Assembly: GCA_029863125.1 (NCBI GenBank) | Contig: JAOTWB010000023.1 | Span: 1 to 35,917, forward strand | Length of the DNA: 35,917 bases | DNA from: Gammaproteobacteria bacterium | Lineage (GTDB): Bacteria > Pseudomonadota > Gammaproteobacteria > Steroidobacterales > Woeseiaceae | Direction of reading: 5' to 3' | Shown: positions 10,030-17,726 of the stretch, piece by piece | How the letters are laid out: every line of letters begins with the position of its first letter | Position numbering within the stretch: the stretch's first letter is position 1 | Made by a program: the position numbers and the translations under genes | The notes under the pieces: model-generated | Database searches by the model: none | Told to the model about the DNA's origin: nothing | What the model saw: only the letters and a program-made list of their open reading frames with translations

Positions 10030-10740
10030 ATGAACTGCGACGAATTCAGAGAAATGATTTCAGCGGACCCCGCGTTTGACGACGGCGCCGCACACCTGGC
10101 TGCGTGCAGCGAATGCCAGGCGTTTCGACGTGAAATCCAGTCGCTGAACCAGAAGATCGCGAAAGCGATGCAGATCGAGGTGCCCGACCTCAAGCTCCCG
10201 GAACTTCCCGCGATCGATGCGGAGAACATCGTGCCTATAATGGCGCGCAAGGGGGTTTCCAAACCGGCCTGGTTTGCGCTGGCTGCATCGGTCTTGCTGG
10301 CAGCCTTGCTTGGCGTTCGCATGATGAGCGTTGGCGTTGACTATGATTCGCTGGCCGACGAAGTGCTCGCACACCTGGATCATGAGCCGTACGCGCTGAG
10401 AGTGTCTGGCACCCCGGTGTCCGATGCGCGCCTTTCCAGGGTTGTGCCTGACGATGTCGCCCGCCTGGATCACGGGGCCGGGCTGATCACCTATGCTCGC
10501 AGCTGCGAAATACATGGTAAGACCGTGCCGCACCTCGTTATACAGGGCGAGCATGGGCCGGTTACGATCCTGTTGATGCCTGATGAGAGTGTGGCGCAGG
10601 CCACGCCACTGGACGGCGAAAACGTTCACGGCGTTATCCTTCCGGTAGGTTCCGGCAGTATCGCCATAATCGGCGCTCGGGAAGAAAAGCTCGAGCGAAT
10701 CGAAAACAGTGTTTTGAATTCAGTGAGGTGGAGTACCTGA
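10030..10740 (+). CDS. DUF3379-type zinc-containing membrane anti-sigma factor
   Basis: A 236-residue single-pass membrane protein. The N-terminal cytoplasmic part MNCDEFREMI followed by H22-x3-C26-x2-C29 is a ZAS-like zinc motif used to hold ECF sigma factors. One membrane helix lies at about residues 80-98 and a periplasmic domain of about 135 residues follows. Family DUF3379 is regularly encoded just after an ECF sigma gene. A GTG at 10009 in the same frame overlaps the sigma gene; I prefer ATG 10030 because family members begin MNxxEFR. The periplasmic domain is the likely sensor; its signal is unknown. Confidence 0.87.
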   Translation: MNCDEFREMISADPAFDDGAAHLAACSECQAFRREIQSLNQKIAKAMQIEVPDLKLPELPAIDAENIVPIMARKGVSKPAWFALAASVLLAALLGVRMMSVGVDYDSLADEVLAHLDHEPYALRVSGTPVSDARLSRVVPDDVARLDHGAGLITYARSCEIHGKTVPHLVIQGEHGPVTILLMPDESVAQATPLDGENVHGVILPVGSGSIAIIGAREEKLERIENSVLNSVRWST

Positions 10741-10790
10741 GACTCCCGTTGCTGAGAAACGAGCGCCCGGTCGTGGGCAATAATCCTGGT

Positions 10791-10796
10791 AGGAGA
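10791..10796 (+). promoter_or_regulatory. strong ribosome binding site of the EGxCG peptide gene
   Basis: AGGAGA stands seven bases before the ATG at 10804, in an AT-rich context. It is much stronger than the sites of the sigma and anti-sigma genes, which suggests that the peptide is made in excess over its regulators. Confidence 0.65.
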
Positions 10797-10803
10797 TATT
10801 AAA

Positions 10804-11169
10804 ATGTCAGATAAGAAAATAGTTAAACCGGTTGCGCTGGCTGTGGGCGCTGCATTGGCCGGAACATTCGCGCTTGGCGGCGCGGTGAACGCAGACACGG
10901 TAGAAAATCCCTTTGCAATGTCTGCGCTGAGCGCCGGTTACATGCTCGGCGCGACCGAAGGGGGTTGCGGCGGTGACAAAGGCGACAAGAAAGAAGGCGA
11001 AGGCAGCTGCGGTGAAGGCTCCTGCGGTGCCGACAAGGAAAGTGAAGGCAGCTGTGGCGAGAAAGAAGGCGAAGGCGCCTGCGGTGAAGGCTCCTGCGGT
11101 GCCGACAAGGAAAGCGAAGGCAGCTGCGGCGAGAAAGAAGGCGAAAGTACCTGCGGAGGCGCTGTCTGA
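10804..11169 (+). CDS. secreted EGxCG-repeat peptide, HvfA-like RiPP metallophore precursor
   Basis: A 121-residue protein. Residues 1-30 form a signal peptide with a basic N-end and an Ala/Gly-rich hydrophobic core. Residues 34-50 (ENPFAMSALSAGYMLGA) match the conserved linker of HvfA-type precursors. Residues 52-118 hold eight cysteines, each in an ExxCG motif: seven EGxCG (mostly EGSCG) and a final ESTCG, within Glu/Lys/Gly-rich sequence. In HvfA, cysteines of EGKCG motifs are converted by the DUF692 (MNIO) enzyme HvfB with HvfC to copper-binding oxazolone-thioamide groups. Here Ser or Ala mostly replaces Lys, and no maturase gene is nearby. The gene sits in an ECF sigma/anti-sigma operon and ends at a strong terminator. 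The modification itself is inferred. Confidence 0.8.
   Translation: MSDKKIVKPVALAVGAALAGTFALGGAVNADTVENPFAMSALSAGYMLGATEGGCGGDKGDKKEGEGSCGEGSCGADKESEGSCGEKEGEGACGEGSCGADKESEGSCGEKEGESTCGGAV
10999..11142 (+). repeat. two tandem 72-bp repeats inside the EGxCG peptide gene
   Basis: 10999-11070 and 11071-11142 differ at only four bases by eye. Each encodes 24 residues with three ExxCG motifs (cysteines 69, 74, 84 and 93, 98, 108). One difference is Ser to Ala; the agt/agc and tgt/tgc differences are silent. The near identity points to a recent in-frame duplication. Confidence 0.9.
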
Positions 11170-11195
11170 GACCGGCCTGACAAAGGTGTAACAAG

Positions 11196-11221
11196 GCCCG
11201 CGCAACCGCGCGGGCTTTTTT
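11196..11221 (+). terminator. rho-independent terminator after the sigma/anti-sigma/peptide operon
   Basis: GCCCGCGC (11196-11203) pairs perfectly with GCGCGGGC (11208-11215) around the loop AACC, followed by six T at 11216-11221. It lies 26 bases after the peptide stop codon and separates the operon from tag. Confidence 0.92.
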
Positions 11222-11302
11222 ATGCGCGAAACTGAATTATTGCGGCTGACCCGGGCGGCGTTGACTGTTAGATTAAGACCAGCAATTCGCAAAGACATCG
11301 TC

Positions 11303-11899
11303 ATGAGCAAAGCTGTCACACGCTGCCGCTGGGCCGAAGGCGTCAGCCGCGAGTACATCGCGTATCACGATAAAGAATGGGGCGTACCCGTGTGGGACGA
11401 CCGCCGGCAGTTCGAGTTCCTGGTTCTTGAAGGAGCTCAAGCGGGCCTAAGCTGGTCCACGATCCTGAACAAGCGCGATGGCTACCGCAGACTGTTTGCC
11501 GGCTTCGATCCGGAGAAGGTCGCGCGCTTTACGAAGAAACGCATCGAGAAGCTACTGCTGGATCCGGCTATCGTCAGGAATCGTCTCAAGATCGAATCGG
11601 CGGTGACGAACGCCAAAGCTTTTCTGAGGGTGCAGAAGGAGTTTGGCACATTTTGCGATTACGTCTGGCAGTTCGTTGACGGACGTCCCATCCAGAATAA
11701 CTTCAAGAAGGACAGCGATATACCGGCCACGTCGCCACAGTCGGATGCGTTAAGCCAAGATCTCAGGCGGCGCGGCTTCAAGTTTGTCGGGAGCACGATT
11801 GTCTATGCACATATGCAGGCGACCGGCATGGTTAACGATCACGTGACCGGATGTTTTCGCCACAAAAGCTGCGCGGCATTGGCGAAAAACAAGGGCTAG
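11303..11899 (+). CDS. tag: DNA-3-methyladenine glycosylase I
   Basis: A 198-residue base-excision repair enzyme that removes 3-methyladenine. It shows the family start with C8 in TRCRWAEG, the YHDKEWG segment, the helix-hairpin-helix part around SWSTILNKR, and the C-terminal zinc ligands in NDHVTGCFRH. These are the zinc-snap His/Cys positions of Tag. The frame is open to 11222, but those 27 residues are not family-like and begin inside the terminator tail, so ATG 11303 is used. It stands alone downstream of the terminator; a promoter must lie in 11222-11302 but no convincing one was seen. Confidence 0.93.
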   Translation: MSKAVTRCRWAEGVSREYIAYHDKEWGVPVWDDRRQFEFLVLEGAQAGLSWSTILNKRDGYRRLFAGFDPEKVARFTKKRIEKLLLDPAIVRNRLKIESAVTNAKAFLRVQKEFGTFCDYVWQFVDGRPIQNNFKKDSDIPATSPQSDALSQDLRRRGFKFVGSTIVYAHMQATGMVNDHVTGCFRHKSCAALAKNKG

Positions 11900-11981
11900 C
11901 GCGAGCCGTGCTTGCAATGAAGGCATTGCAGGCTGTATATCTGGTCTCCCCCGCGAATAAAGCAAATAAGAGGGATGCACC

Positions 11982-12422
11982 ATGACTGATGCACTGAACG
12001 GCAAACTCCCGACTTCGTTCTGGATAATAGGCGTCGTGTTTTTGCTCTGGAACCTGCTCGGACTGTTTGGCTACTACACGCAGGTCACGATGACCCCCGA
12101 AGTAATGGCCGAGAATTTCACAGAGGCACAGCAGGCGTGGATGATGAACGAACCCGCCTGGGCAACCTCGGCTTATGCGATTGCGGTTACGGCTGGTGTG
12201 ATCGCCGCTGCGCTGCTGCTGATGCGCAAGGCACTTGCCCTGCCGTTCTTCATTCTGTCGTTTGTCGCCGTGCTGGTGCAGGATTTTAATGCGTTCATCC
12301 TGAGCGACTGGAAAGGCGTTTGGGGTAACACCGCCCTGTACCTGCCGTCAGTCGTGTTCATTCTTTGTATCGTCGAGATCTGGTATTCGTGGTCCGCGAA
12401 AACAAAGGGTTGGCTCACCTAG
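11982..12422 (+). CDS. conserved hypothetical four-helix membrane protein
   Basis: A 146-residue protein with four hydrophobic segments, roughly at residues 12-30, 61-80, 84-104 and 116-138. Between the first two is a short loop with YYTQVTMTPEVMAENFTEAQQAW, a pattern I associate with a small gammaproteobacterial family sometimes labelled 'sugar transporter' without evidence. AGAGGG at 11969-11974 supports the ATG at 11982. It ends 24 bases from the convergent subtilase gene. No function can be assigned. Confidence 0.8.
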   Translation: MTDALNGKLPTSFWIIGVVFLLWNLLGLFGYYTQVTMTPEVMAENFTEAQQAWMMNEPAWATSAYAIAVTAGVIAAALLLMRKALALPFFILSFVAVLVQDFNAFILSDWKGVWGNTALYLPSVVFILCIVEIWYSWSAKTKGWLT

Positions 12423-12446
12423 GCAGATTTCCGCTGGCTGTTGCGG

Positions 12447-15400
12447 TTAATTACCGATCGTGATGACCGTCAGCCCCGACAGGCCCTGCGGCGTGTTGTG
12501 CGAAATGCCGCCCAGATAGATCGTGTTCGAAATCAAGCCGGACCAGTTAACGCTGATGTCCGCGGTCGTGCCGGGGCTGACGAACGCCGGTCCCGACGCA
12601 CTCATATTGTGCTTGTCGTCAACGATACCGATGGCCCAGCCGAGCAATTGGTAATTCGCGCCGGGGCCGCCGGATATCTGGTCGGTTTCGAAGCCGTGAA
12701 CGAACACAGTGTAGAGGCCGGCGGCCGGCCGAAACACGTTGAACTGCTCCTCGGACGTCGGTTCGCCGCTCTCCCCAATCGTGCTGCAGGTCGTGCCGTC
12801 GGCGCCGCAGTAGTACACGTACATGTCGAGATCATCGTCGCCGTCGGTCAGCGCGTCAAACAAGGAAAAGCGCAGGTAAAGCTGATCCGCTGGCACAGAG
12901 ATAACGTGCGACGTCACGCCATCGGTGTTGCGAAATGAAAAAGTCTTGGTCGGATCGTTGTCAACAAAGCCGTCCAGGATCAGCGGCAGATTCAGGCCGT
13001 GCACGCCGGGCGAATAACCGCCAGCGTAACCAAACTCCACTGTAAAGCTTGTCGTACCGGTGCCGCCAAACGTCGTTATCTCGCCTGGCGCAGAGATAGA
13101 TGCCGGCTTCACGGCGATCGGGCTGTATACATCGCGGGTTGCACTCGACCAGGTCAGCGAACCGAAACGCCACAGGTCGAGAGGCCCGGACAGATAGGTC
13201 AGCGTAACGTCGAAATTTGCCGATTCACCGGGAACCAGGGACAGGCTCTGCGGACTCACGTCAACGCTCATGCCTGGCGGCGCAGCGATGGTGACCGTGT
13301 AGGAATCCGCTTCGTCGCCGATGTTGGTCACCCGTCGCCGTACCGTTTGTTGACTTGTGAGTTCGGAAATGGCGATGGAGGGCTGGTTGAGATCCGCGGG
13401 CTCGAACGAAAAGCCGGCGGCGGCCAGCTCGTCGCAGCGAGTCGACGAGACGGCCGGCGATTCGGTACCGCAGGCAAAAGCGTCGTACTCATCGTCGTTG
13501 ACGTCGAAGATGAGACCGGGGTCGATCGCGCCGTTTGGCTCGATGTGGCCGGCGCCGAGATCGAAGGGATTGGCATCGCTCAGGCCTGCCGATGCTTTGA
13601 CATCGTGCCTTGCCGTCGTCATGAGTGCTGACTTGATCGCCGACGGCGTCCAGTCCGGATGCTTCTGCAGGAGCAGTGCGGCGGCGCCGGCGACGTGCGG
13701 CGTGGACATCGACGTGCCGCTCAGGAAAGCGTAGTTCTCGCCCGATGCGGCATTGGCGGCGTCAGGCGTAAAGCCCGCCAGTATGTTGATCCCGGGTGCC
13801 GTGACATCCGGCTTGAGAATGTCGGCAACGGGAGCCGGACCACGCGCAGAGAAAGTTGCCATGACGTTGCCGGTATCGTCGGTCGTCAGCAGGAAGCCCT
13901 TGTCGAGAACGACGGTAACGTCGTTGCCGGCATCAAGCTCGGCCAGGACCAGGTTGGCGTCGGCCTGGCCGATCATGAGCGCCGGGATGTCGGACAAACC
14001 TGTCGTACCGCTCATGACGATAGGGTCGCCGGCAATGTTATAAACCACGGCCGCAATTGCACCGGCGTCTGCGGCATTCTTCACCATATCTTCGAAAAGG
14101 CAGCCGGTGCGCTGGATCAGGGCGATGTTGCCGCTTATGTCGTCGCCGTTCACGAGCGCCTGGCAGGCGTCCGACGATGTGCCGCTCGACCCGTCGGGCA
14201 GCGAATCATCGTCATCGTCGACGAGGACGAGGCTACCTTCAATCGGGTCATTGTCCTGCAGCGGCGGCGTGAAGTTGGCTTCTTTCGTCGCGTATTTGCC
14301 AGCCAGCGCAGGTGGTGCCGTTATTTCCAGCGCTTCAACCGACGATTGTCCGTCGCGACTGGAGGCGGCGGCCGTGATGACCCACGGTCCGCCGGCCGGC
14401 GAACCGATTGTCCCGAGGTTCGGCCCGTCGTTACCGGCAGCCACGACAGATAGCACGCCGGCTTTCGTCGCCGCCATGAGCGCGACATCATCGGGTGCGG
14501 TTATTCTCCGTAGCGAACTGCCGATTGAGTAGCTGATGACATGGACGCCATCGGCAACGGCTGCATCGATGGCATTGACAAGATCCGACGTGTTGCAGCT
14601 CGCCCGCGTAGCGCCGGGGCGTAGCCAGCAGGCTTTATAGACGGCGACACGAGCTTTCGGCGCAATGCCTTCCAGGTCGCCGATCAGCGTGCCAAAAATC
14701 GATGCGCTGCTGCGGTTACCGGCGGCGATCGTCGCGGTGTGTGTGCCGTGTCCATCCACATCGCGCGCCGAGCGGATTTCACCGTCGTCGATTGGGCCGG
14801 ATTCGAGTGCGCCATCGATAAACCAGCGCGCGCCGATGAGCTTGTTGTTGCAGTCAGTTTCAAGGAACCGTTCCCCGGACTGGCACGCACCGTTCCAGTT
14901 CTCCGGCGCCTCGAAAACCAGCGTGTCGGGGAGCTTTCTGAAGCGCCGACAGAGCCACTGTCCGAGTAACGTGGTTTCCGCCCAGCTGCTGCGGCACAGC
15001 CTTGGACGATCTGCCTCGCGGGTATCGCGAAGCGCCGGGTGTTCGGGAGCGACGCCGCTGTCGATCACGCCGATAACGACGCCTTCGCCGTCGAGCCCCT
15101 GCACGCTTCTCAAGCCAACCTCATTATCGAAAAGACCGAGGAACGTAGGGCTGTAGCGTAATGCCATGGGACGAATCTCGTCCTCCCAGACGTTGAGCAC
15201 CTCGGGCAGGTTTGCGAGTTTTTGCGCCTGTGCGGTGCTCATGCGGGCCGCGAACCCGTTAAGACCGAACTGGTAGCCGTAGATTTTTTGCGTGCCGGGG
15301 CCGGCTTTGGCAAGCACCCTGTCCTGCTCGTCAGCCAGTTCCCTGGCGTATATCTCAATGGCCGCGCTGGTCCTGTCGAGGCGGGATCTCGGTTTCATGG

Positions 15401-15620
15401 CTGCGGCGGGCGCGGACGTCTTCATCTGTCTGGCGTGGTACTCGGCAGCTGACGGCGCCTGCAGCTGCACGATGTATACCCGTGCTGCGGCCGGATCTTC
15501 ACTGCCGGCAAGGTGCACGGGAATCGCGCCCGCATCGCGCAGCGATGATTCAGGCTGCGCGACGACCGCGGCGGAGGCGAGCAGCAGGCTGACAAGCAAC
15601 AATAAGCGAAAGCGTCTCAT
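12447..15620 (-). CDS. secreted S8 subtilisin-like protease with PA domain
   Basis: A 1057-residue exoprotease. Residues 1-21 are a signal peptide. About 47-150 is an inhibitor-I9-like propeptide. The catalytic domain has D187 in VIDSG, H291 in DGHGTHTATIA, oxyanion N397 in AAGNDGP and S637 in LSGTSMSTPHVAG. A protease-associated insert lies at about 455-575, preceded by an acidic run (VLVDDDDDS). After the catalytic domain come an Fn3-like segment near 740-830 (VTNIGDEADSYTV) and a beta-rich PPC-like region with a possible calcium-binding acidic loop (DALTDGDDDLDMY). No sortase, LPXTG or T9SS tail is evident, so it is probably released extracellularly or cell-bound through the C-terminal domains. 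It begins 16 bases after the AhpD-like gene. Confidence 0.92.
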   Translation of the reverse strand: MRRFRLLLLVSLLLASAAVVAQPESSLRDAGAIPVHLAGSEDPAAARVYIVQLQAPSAAEYHARQMKTSAPAAAMKPRSRLDRTSAAIEIYARELADEQDRVLAKAGPGTQKIYGYQFGLNGFAARMSTAQAQKLANLPEVLNVWEDEIRPMALRYSPTFLGLFDNEVGLRSVQGLDGEGVVIGVIDSGVAPEHPALRDTREADRPRLCRSSWAETTLLGQWLCRRFRKLPDTLVFEAPENWNGACQSGERFLETDCNNKLIGARWFIDGALESGPIDDGEIRSARDVDGHGTHTATIAAGNRSSASIFGTLIGDLEGIAPKARVAVYKACWLRPGATRASCNTSDLVNAIDAAVADGVHVISYSIGSSLRRITAPDDVALMAATKAGVLSVVAAGNDGPNLGTIGSPAGGPWVITAAASSRDGQSSVEALEITAPPALAGKYATKEANFTPPLQDNDPIEGSLVLVDDDDDSLPDGSSGTSSDACQALVNGDDISGNIALIQRTGCLFEDMVKNAADAGAIAAVVYNIAGDPIVMSGTTGLSDIPALMIGQADANLVLAELDAGNDVTVVLDKGFLLTTDDTGNVMATFSARGPAPVADILKPDVTAPGINILAGFTPDAANAASGENYAFLSGTSMSTPHVAGAAALLLQKHPDWTPSAIKSALMTTARHDVKASAGLSDANPFDLGAGHIEPNGAIDPGLIFDVNDDEYDAFACGTESPAVSSTRCDELAAAGFSFEPADLNQPSIAISELTSQQTVRRRVTNIGDEADSYTVTIAAPPGMSVDVSPQSLSLVPGESANFDVTLTYLSGPLDLWRFGSLTWSSATRDVYSPIAVKPASISAPGEITTFGGTGTTSFTVEFGYAGGYSPGVHGLNLPLILDGFVDNDPTKTFSFRNTDGVTSHVISVPADQLYLRFSLFDALTDGDDDLDMYVYYCGADGTTCSTIGESGEPTSEEQFNVFRPAAGLYTVFVHGFETDQISGGPGANYQLLGWAIGIVDDKHNMSASGPAFVSPGTTADISVNWSGLISNTIYLGGISHNTPQGLSGLTVITIGN

Positions 15621-15636
15621 CGGCAGGCCGCCTTAG

Positions 15637-16197
15637 TTAATCGTCCCGGTAGCCGCTCAGCTCTTCAGCGGTAAACCTGACGCCGAGGCCCAGGGCCACG
15701 CGATTGACAAAATTAAAATACGAGACGATCAGTGTGAGGTCGAGAATGTCTCTGTCCGAAAGGCCCTCGGTGCGAAGCTCATCGAGATCGCTTTCGGTCA
15801 TCGCGACGGGCGCCGTAGTGAGCTTCTCCGCGTGTCGCACAATATTGCTCAGTCGTGGCTCCAGCGTTTCCAGACCGTCGGCCGTCATGAGCATGGTTAG
15901 CGTTTCTTCGTCATCGATGTAGTGTCTGAGCGCCTCGATGTGATGTCTGACGCAGTATTCACAGTCGTTGTTCGCGGAAACGACGACGGCAACGGCTTCT
16001 CGCTCGGCACGACTGAGCCCGGACTTACCGAACATCAGCGTCATGTAAAGATCGAGATGATTGCCCATTGCGTCGGGATTCAGGCTGTGAACCTTGAGGA
16101 TGTTGGAGATCTTGCCGCGCTGCTTGATCAGTGCGGCGTACATTTCCGCCAGCTTGCCCTCGGCTTCGCTGACCTCAATCTCTTCAATCCAGGACAT
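15637..16197 (-). CDS. peroxidase-related AhpD-like (carboxymuconolactone decarboxylase family) protein
   Basis: A 186-residue all-helical protein. The AhpD signature is present as C79-EY-C82 with H86 in NDCEYCVRHH, preceded by the conserved REAV segment. Members of this uncharacterised peroxidase-related branch carry the CxxC that in AhpD reduces AhpC, but here no AhpC gene is near. I use the ATG at 16197 (MSWIEEIEV); a GTG at 16209 would add four residues. It lies between hemF and the subtilase on the same strand; the short gaps suggest cotranscription with the subtilase. Confidence 0.88.
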   Translation of the reverse strand: MSWIEEIEVSEAEGKLAEMYAALIKQRGKISNILKVHSLNPDAMGNHLDLYMTLMFGKSGLSRAEREAVAVVVSANNDCEYCVRHHIEALRHYIDDEETLTMLMTADGLETLEPRLSNIVRHAEKLTTAPVAMTESDLDELRTEGLSDRDILDLTLIVSYFNFVNRVALGLGVRFTAEELSGYRDD

Positions 16198-16256
16198 GAC
16201 TCGTCGCACCGTGCTTCAAAACGTTGGACGTTACCATACGATGGCAAGAACGTCTG

Positions 16257-17168
16257 TCAGTCATCGACTTCTCCAAGCCAGTCACGGGGCCTGAGGTAGT
16301 CCCGGTACAACTTTTCTTCCGCCGATCCGGGCTCAGGATGCCAGTTGTAGCACCAGCGAACCTGCGGCGGCAGCGACATGAGAATGGACTCGGTGCGACC
16401 GCCGGACTGCAGGCCAAATAGCGTGCCACGGTCGTAGAGCAGGTTGAATTCGACGTATCGGCCGCGCCGGTAAAGCTGGAAATCTCGCTGCCTTTGCCCG
16501 TAAGGATGGGCAACACGTTTGTCGACGATGGGCCTGTAGCCGCGCAGGAAACTTTCACCGACCGACTGCAGGAACGCGAAGCTCTTCTCGAAGCCCAGTT
16601 CGTTGACGTCGTCGAAGAACAGCCCGCCGATGCCACGCGTCTCATCACGATGCTTCAGATAAAAGTATTTGTCGCACCACTCTTTGTAGCGCGGATACAG
16701 GTCCGTCCCGAAAGGATCACAGGCAGCTCTGGCCGTCTCGTGCCAGTGCCGTACATCTTCATGAAACGGATAATACGGCGTTAGGTCGAAGCCGCCGCCG
16801 AACCACCACACGGGTTTTCGTTCTCCGGCCGTAAAGAACCGCAGGTTGGCGTGCGTGGTCGGAACGTAGGGATTGTGCGGATGCAGGACGAGTGAGACGC
16901 CGACGGCCTGGAAGCGTTTTCCGGCGAGCTCGGGCCTCGTCTTGGTGGCCGATGGCGGCATCTGGTCGCCAAACACGTGAGAAAAACCGACGCCCGCCTG
17001 CTCGAACACGCCACCGTCTGCCAGTACGCGGCTCTCGCCGCCACCGCCGCCCGGTCGTTGCCAGGCATCGCGCGCAAATTGCGCTTCGCCGTCGAGCTGT
17101 TCGAGCGAGGCGCAGATGCGATTCTGCAGTCCCACCAGGTAGTGTTTTACGTCGTCGATATCGCTCAT
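16257..17168 (-). CDS. hemF: oxygen-dependent coproporphyrinogen III oxidase
   Basis: A 303-residue aerobic enzyme that converts coproporphyrinogen III to protoporphyrinogen IX in haem synthesis. Signature stretches include [35 protein letters not shown], the [10 protein letters not shown] segment and [13 protein letters not shown] near the C-terminus, which are strongly conserved in HemF. Length is normal. The ATG at 17168 is two bases after the tsaC stop, so the two genes are probably cotranscribed. Dependence on oxygen implies an aerobic or facultative host. Confidence 0.96.
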   Translation of the reverse strand: MSDIDDVKHYLVGLQNRICASLEQLDGEAQFARDAWQRPGGGGGESRVLADGGVFEQAGVGFSHVFGDQMPPSATKTRPELAGKRFQAVGVSLVLHPHNPYVPTTHANLRFFTAGERKPVWWFGGGFDLTPYYPFHEDVRHWHETARAACDPFGTDLYPRYKEWCDKYFYLKHRDETRGIGGLFFDDVNELGFEKSFAFLQSVGESFLRGYRPIVDKRVAHPYGQRQRDFQLYRRGRYVEFNLLYDRGTLFGLQSGGRTESILMSLPPQVRWCYNWHPEPGSAEEKLYRDYLRPRDWLGEVDD

Positions 17169-17170
17169 TG

Positions 17171-17716
17171 TCAGCGCGGCCGCAGCACCTTGCCGGTCGT
17201 CAGGTCCCGAATCTCCGAAGCACCCGAGGCGGGCCCACAGTCGCCGGGAACGATGTAGTCTACACGAGCGCCAAATTGCCGGTGAAGGATGATGCGATTG
17301 CGTGCCGTGGTTTTGCCGCTCAGGTTGGCGCTGGTGGACACGATCGGAGATTCCACGGCATCGCAGATCGCGGCGGCGACGGGGTTGGTCGTGATGCGAA
17401 TCGCGAGTCCGGCATGTTCGCCGCGAATGATGGGGTGGACTTTCGGACCCGGTCGTACGATCCAGGTTACCGGGTGCAGCGGGTCAGGTGAAGGTATCGA
17501 CGCCTTGTCGGACACGTACACCCATCCGTCGAGCTGATCGACGTTCGATGCAATCAGGATAAAGCCTTTCGCGGCATCGCGCTTCTTGATTTCCAGCAGA
17601 CGCTCGAGCGCCACGAGGTCATCGGGGAGGCATCCCAGGCCGAACACGCCTTCCGTTGGATACGCGATGATGCCACCGCCCAGCAGTACGTCGGCGGCAC
17701 GCATGACAGACATCAT
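17171..17716 (-). CDS. tsaC: L-threonylcarbamoyladenylate synthase
   Basis: A 181-residue YrdC/Sua5-fold protein that makes threonylcarbamoyl-AMP for the t6A37 tRNA modification. Motifs: [11 protein letters not shown] at residues 19-29, the KKRDAAKGF nucleotide/threonine-binding loop, AIRITTNP and STSANLSG. It has the short TsaC form without the Sua5 C-terminal domain. Three in-frame ATGs (17716, 17713, 17704) are possible starts; the first is used. It follows topA by ten bases and precedes hemF by two. Confidence 0.93.
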   Translation of the reverse strand: MMSVMRAADVLLGGGIIAYPTEGVFGLGCLPDDLVALERLLEIKKRDAAKGFILIASNVDQLDGWVYVSDKASIPSPDPLHPVTWIVRPGPKVHPIIRGEHAGLAIRITTNPVAAAICDAVESPIVSTSANLSGKTTARNRIILHRQFGARVDYIVPGDCGPASGASEIRDLTTGKVLRPR

Positions 17717-17726
17717 TGCTCAGTTC

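Noticed and set aside
10973..11191. Overlapping plus-strand frame encoding a Lys/Ala-rich, histone-H1-like 72-residue protein inside the EGxCG gene
   Set aside because: It is the +1 frame of the Glu/Gly/Cys repeat; periodic codons keep it open. It starts at a GTG without a ribosome site and has no independent support.
10807..11358. Long minus-strand frame opposite the EGxCG peptide gene
   Set aside because: Low-complexity antisense of the repeat, running through the terminator and into tag; no start signal or family likeness.
13659..14453. 264-residue plus-strand frame opposite the subtilase gene
   Set aside because: Antisense shadow of a GC-rich gene with clear catalytic motifs on the minus strand; composition is Arg/Gly/Val-rich as expected of a shadow.
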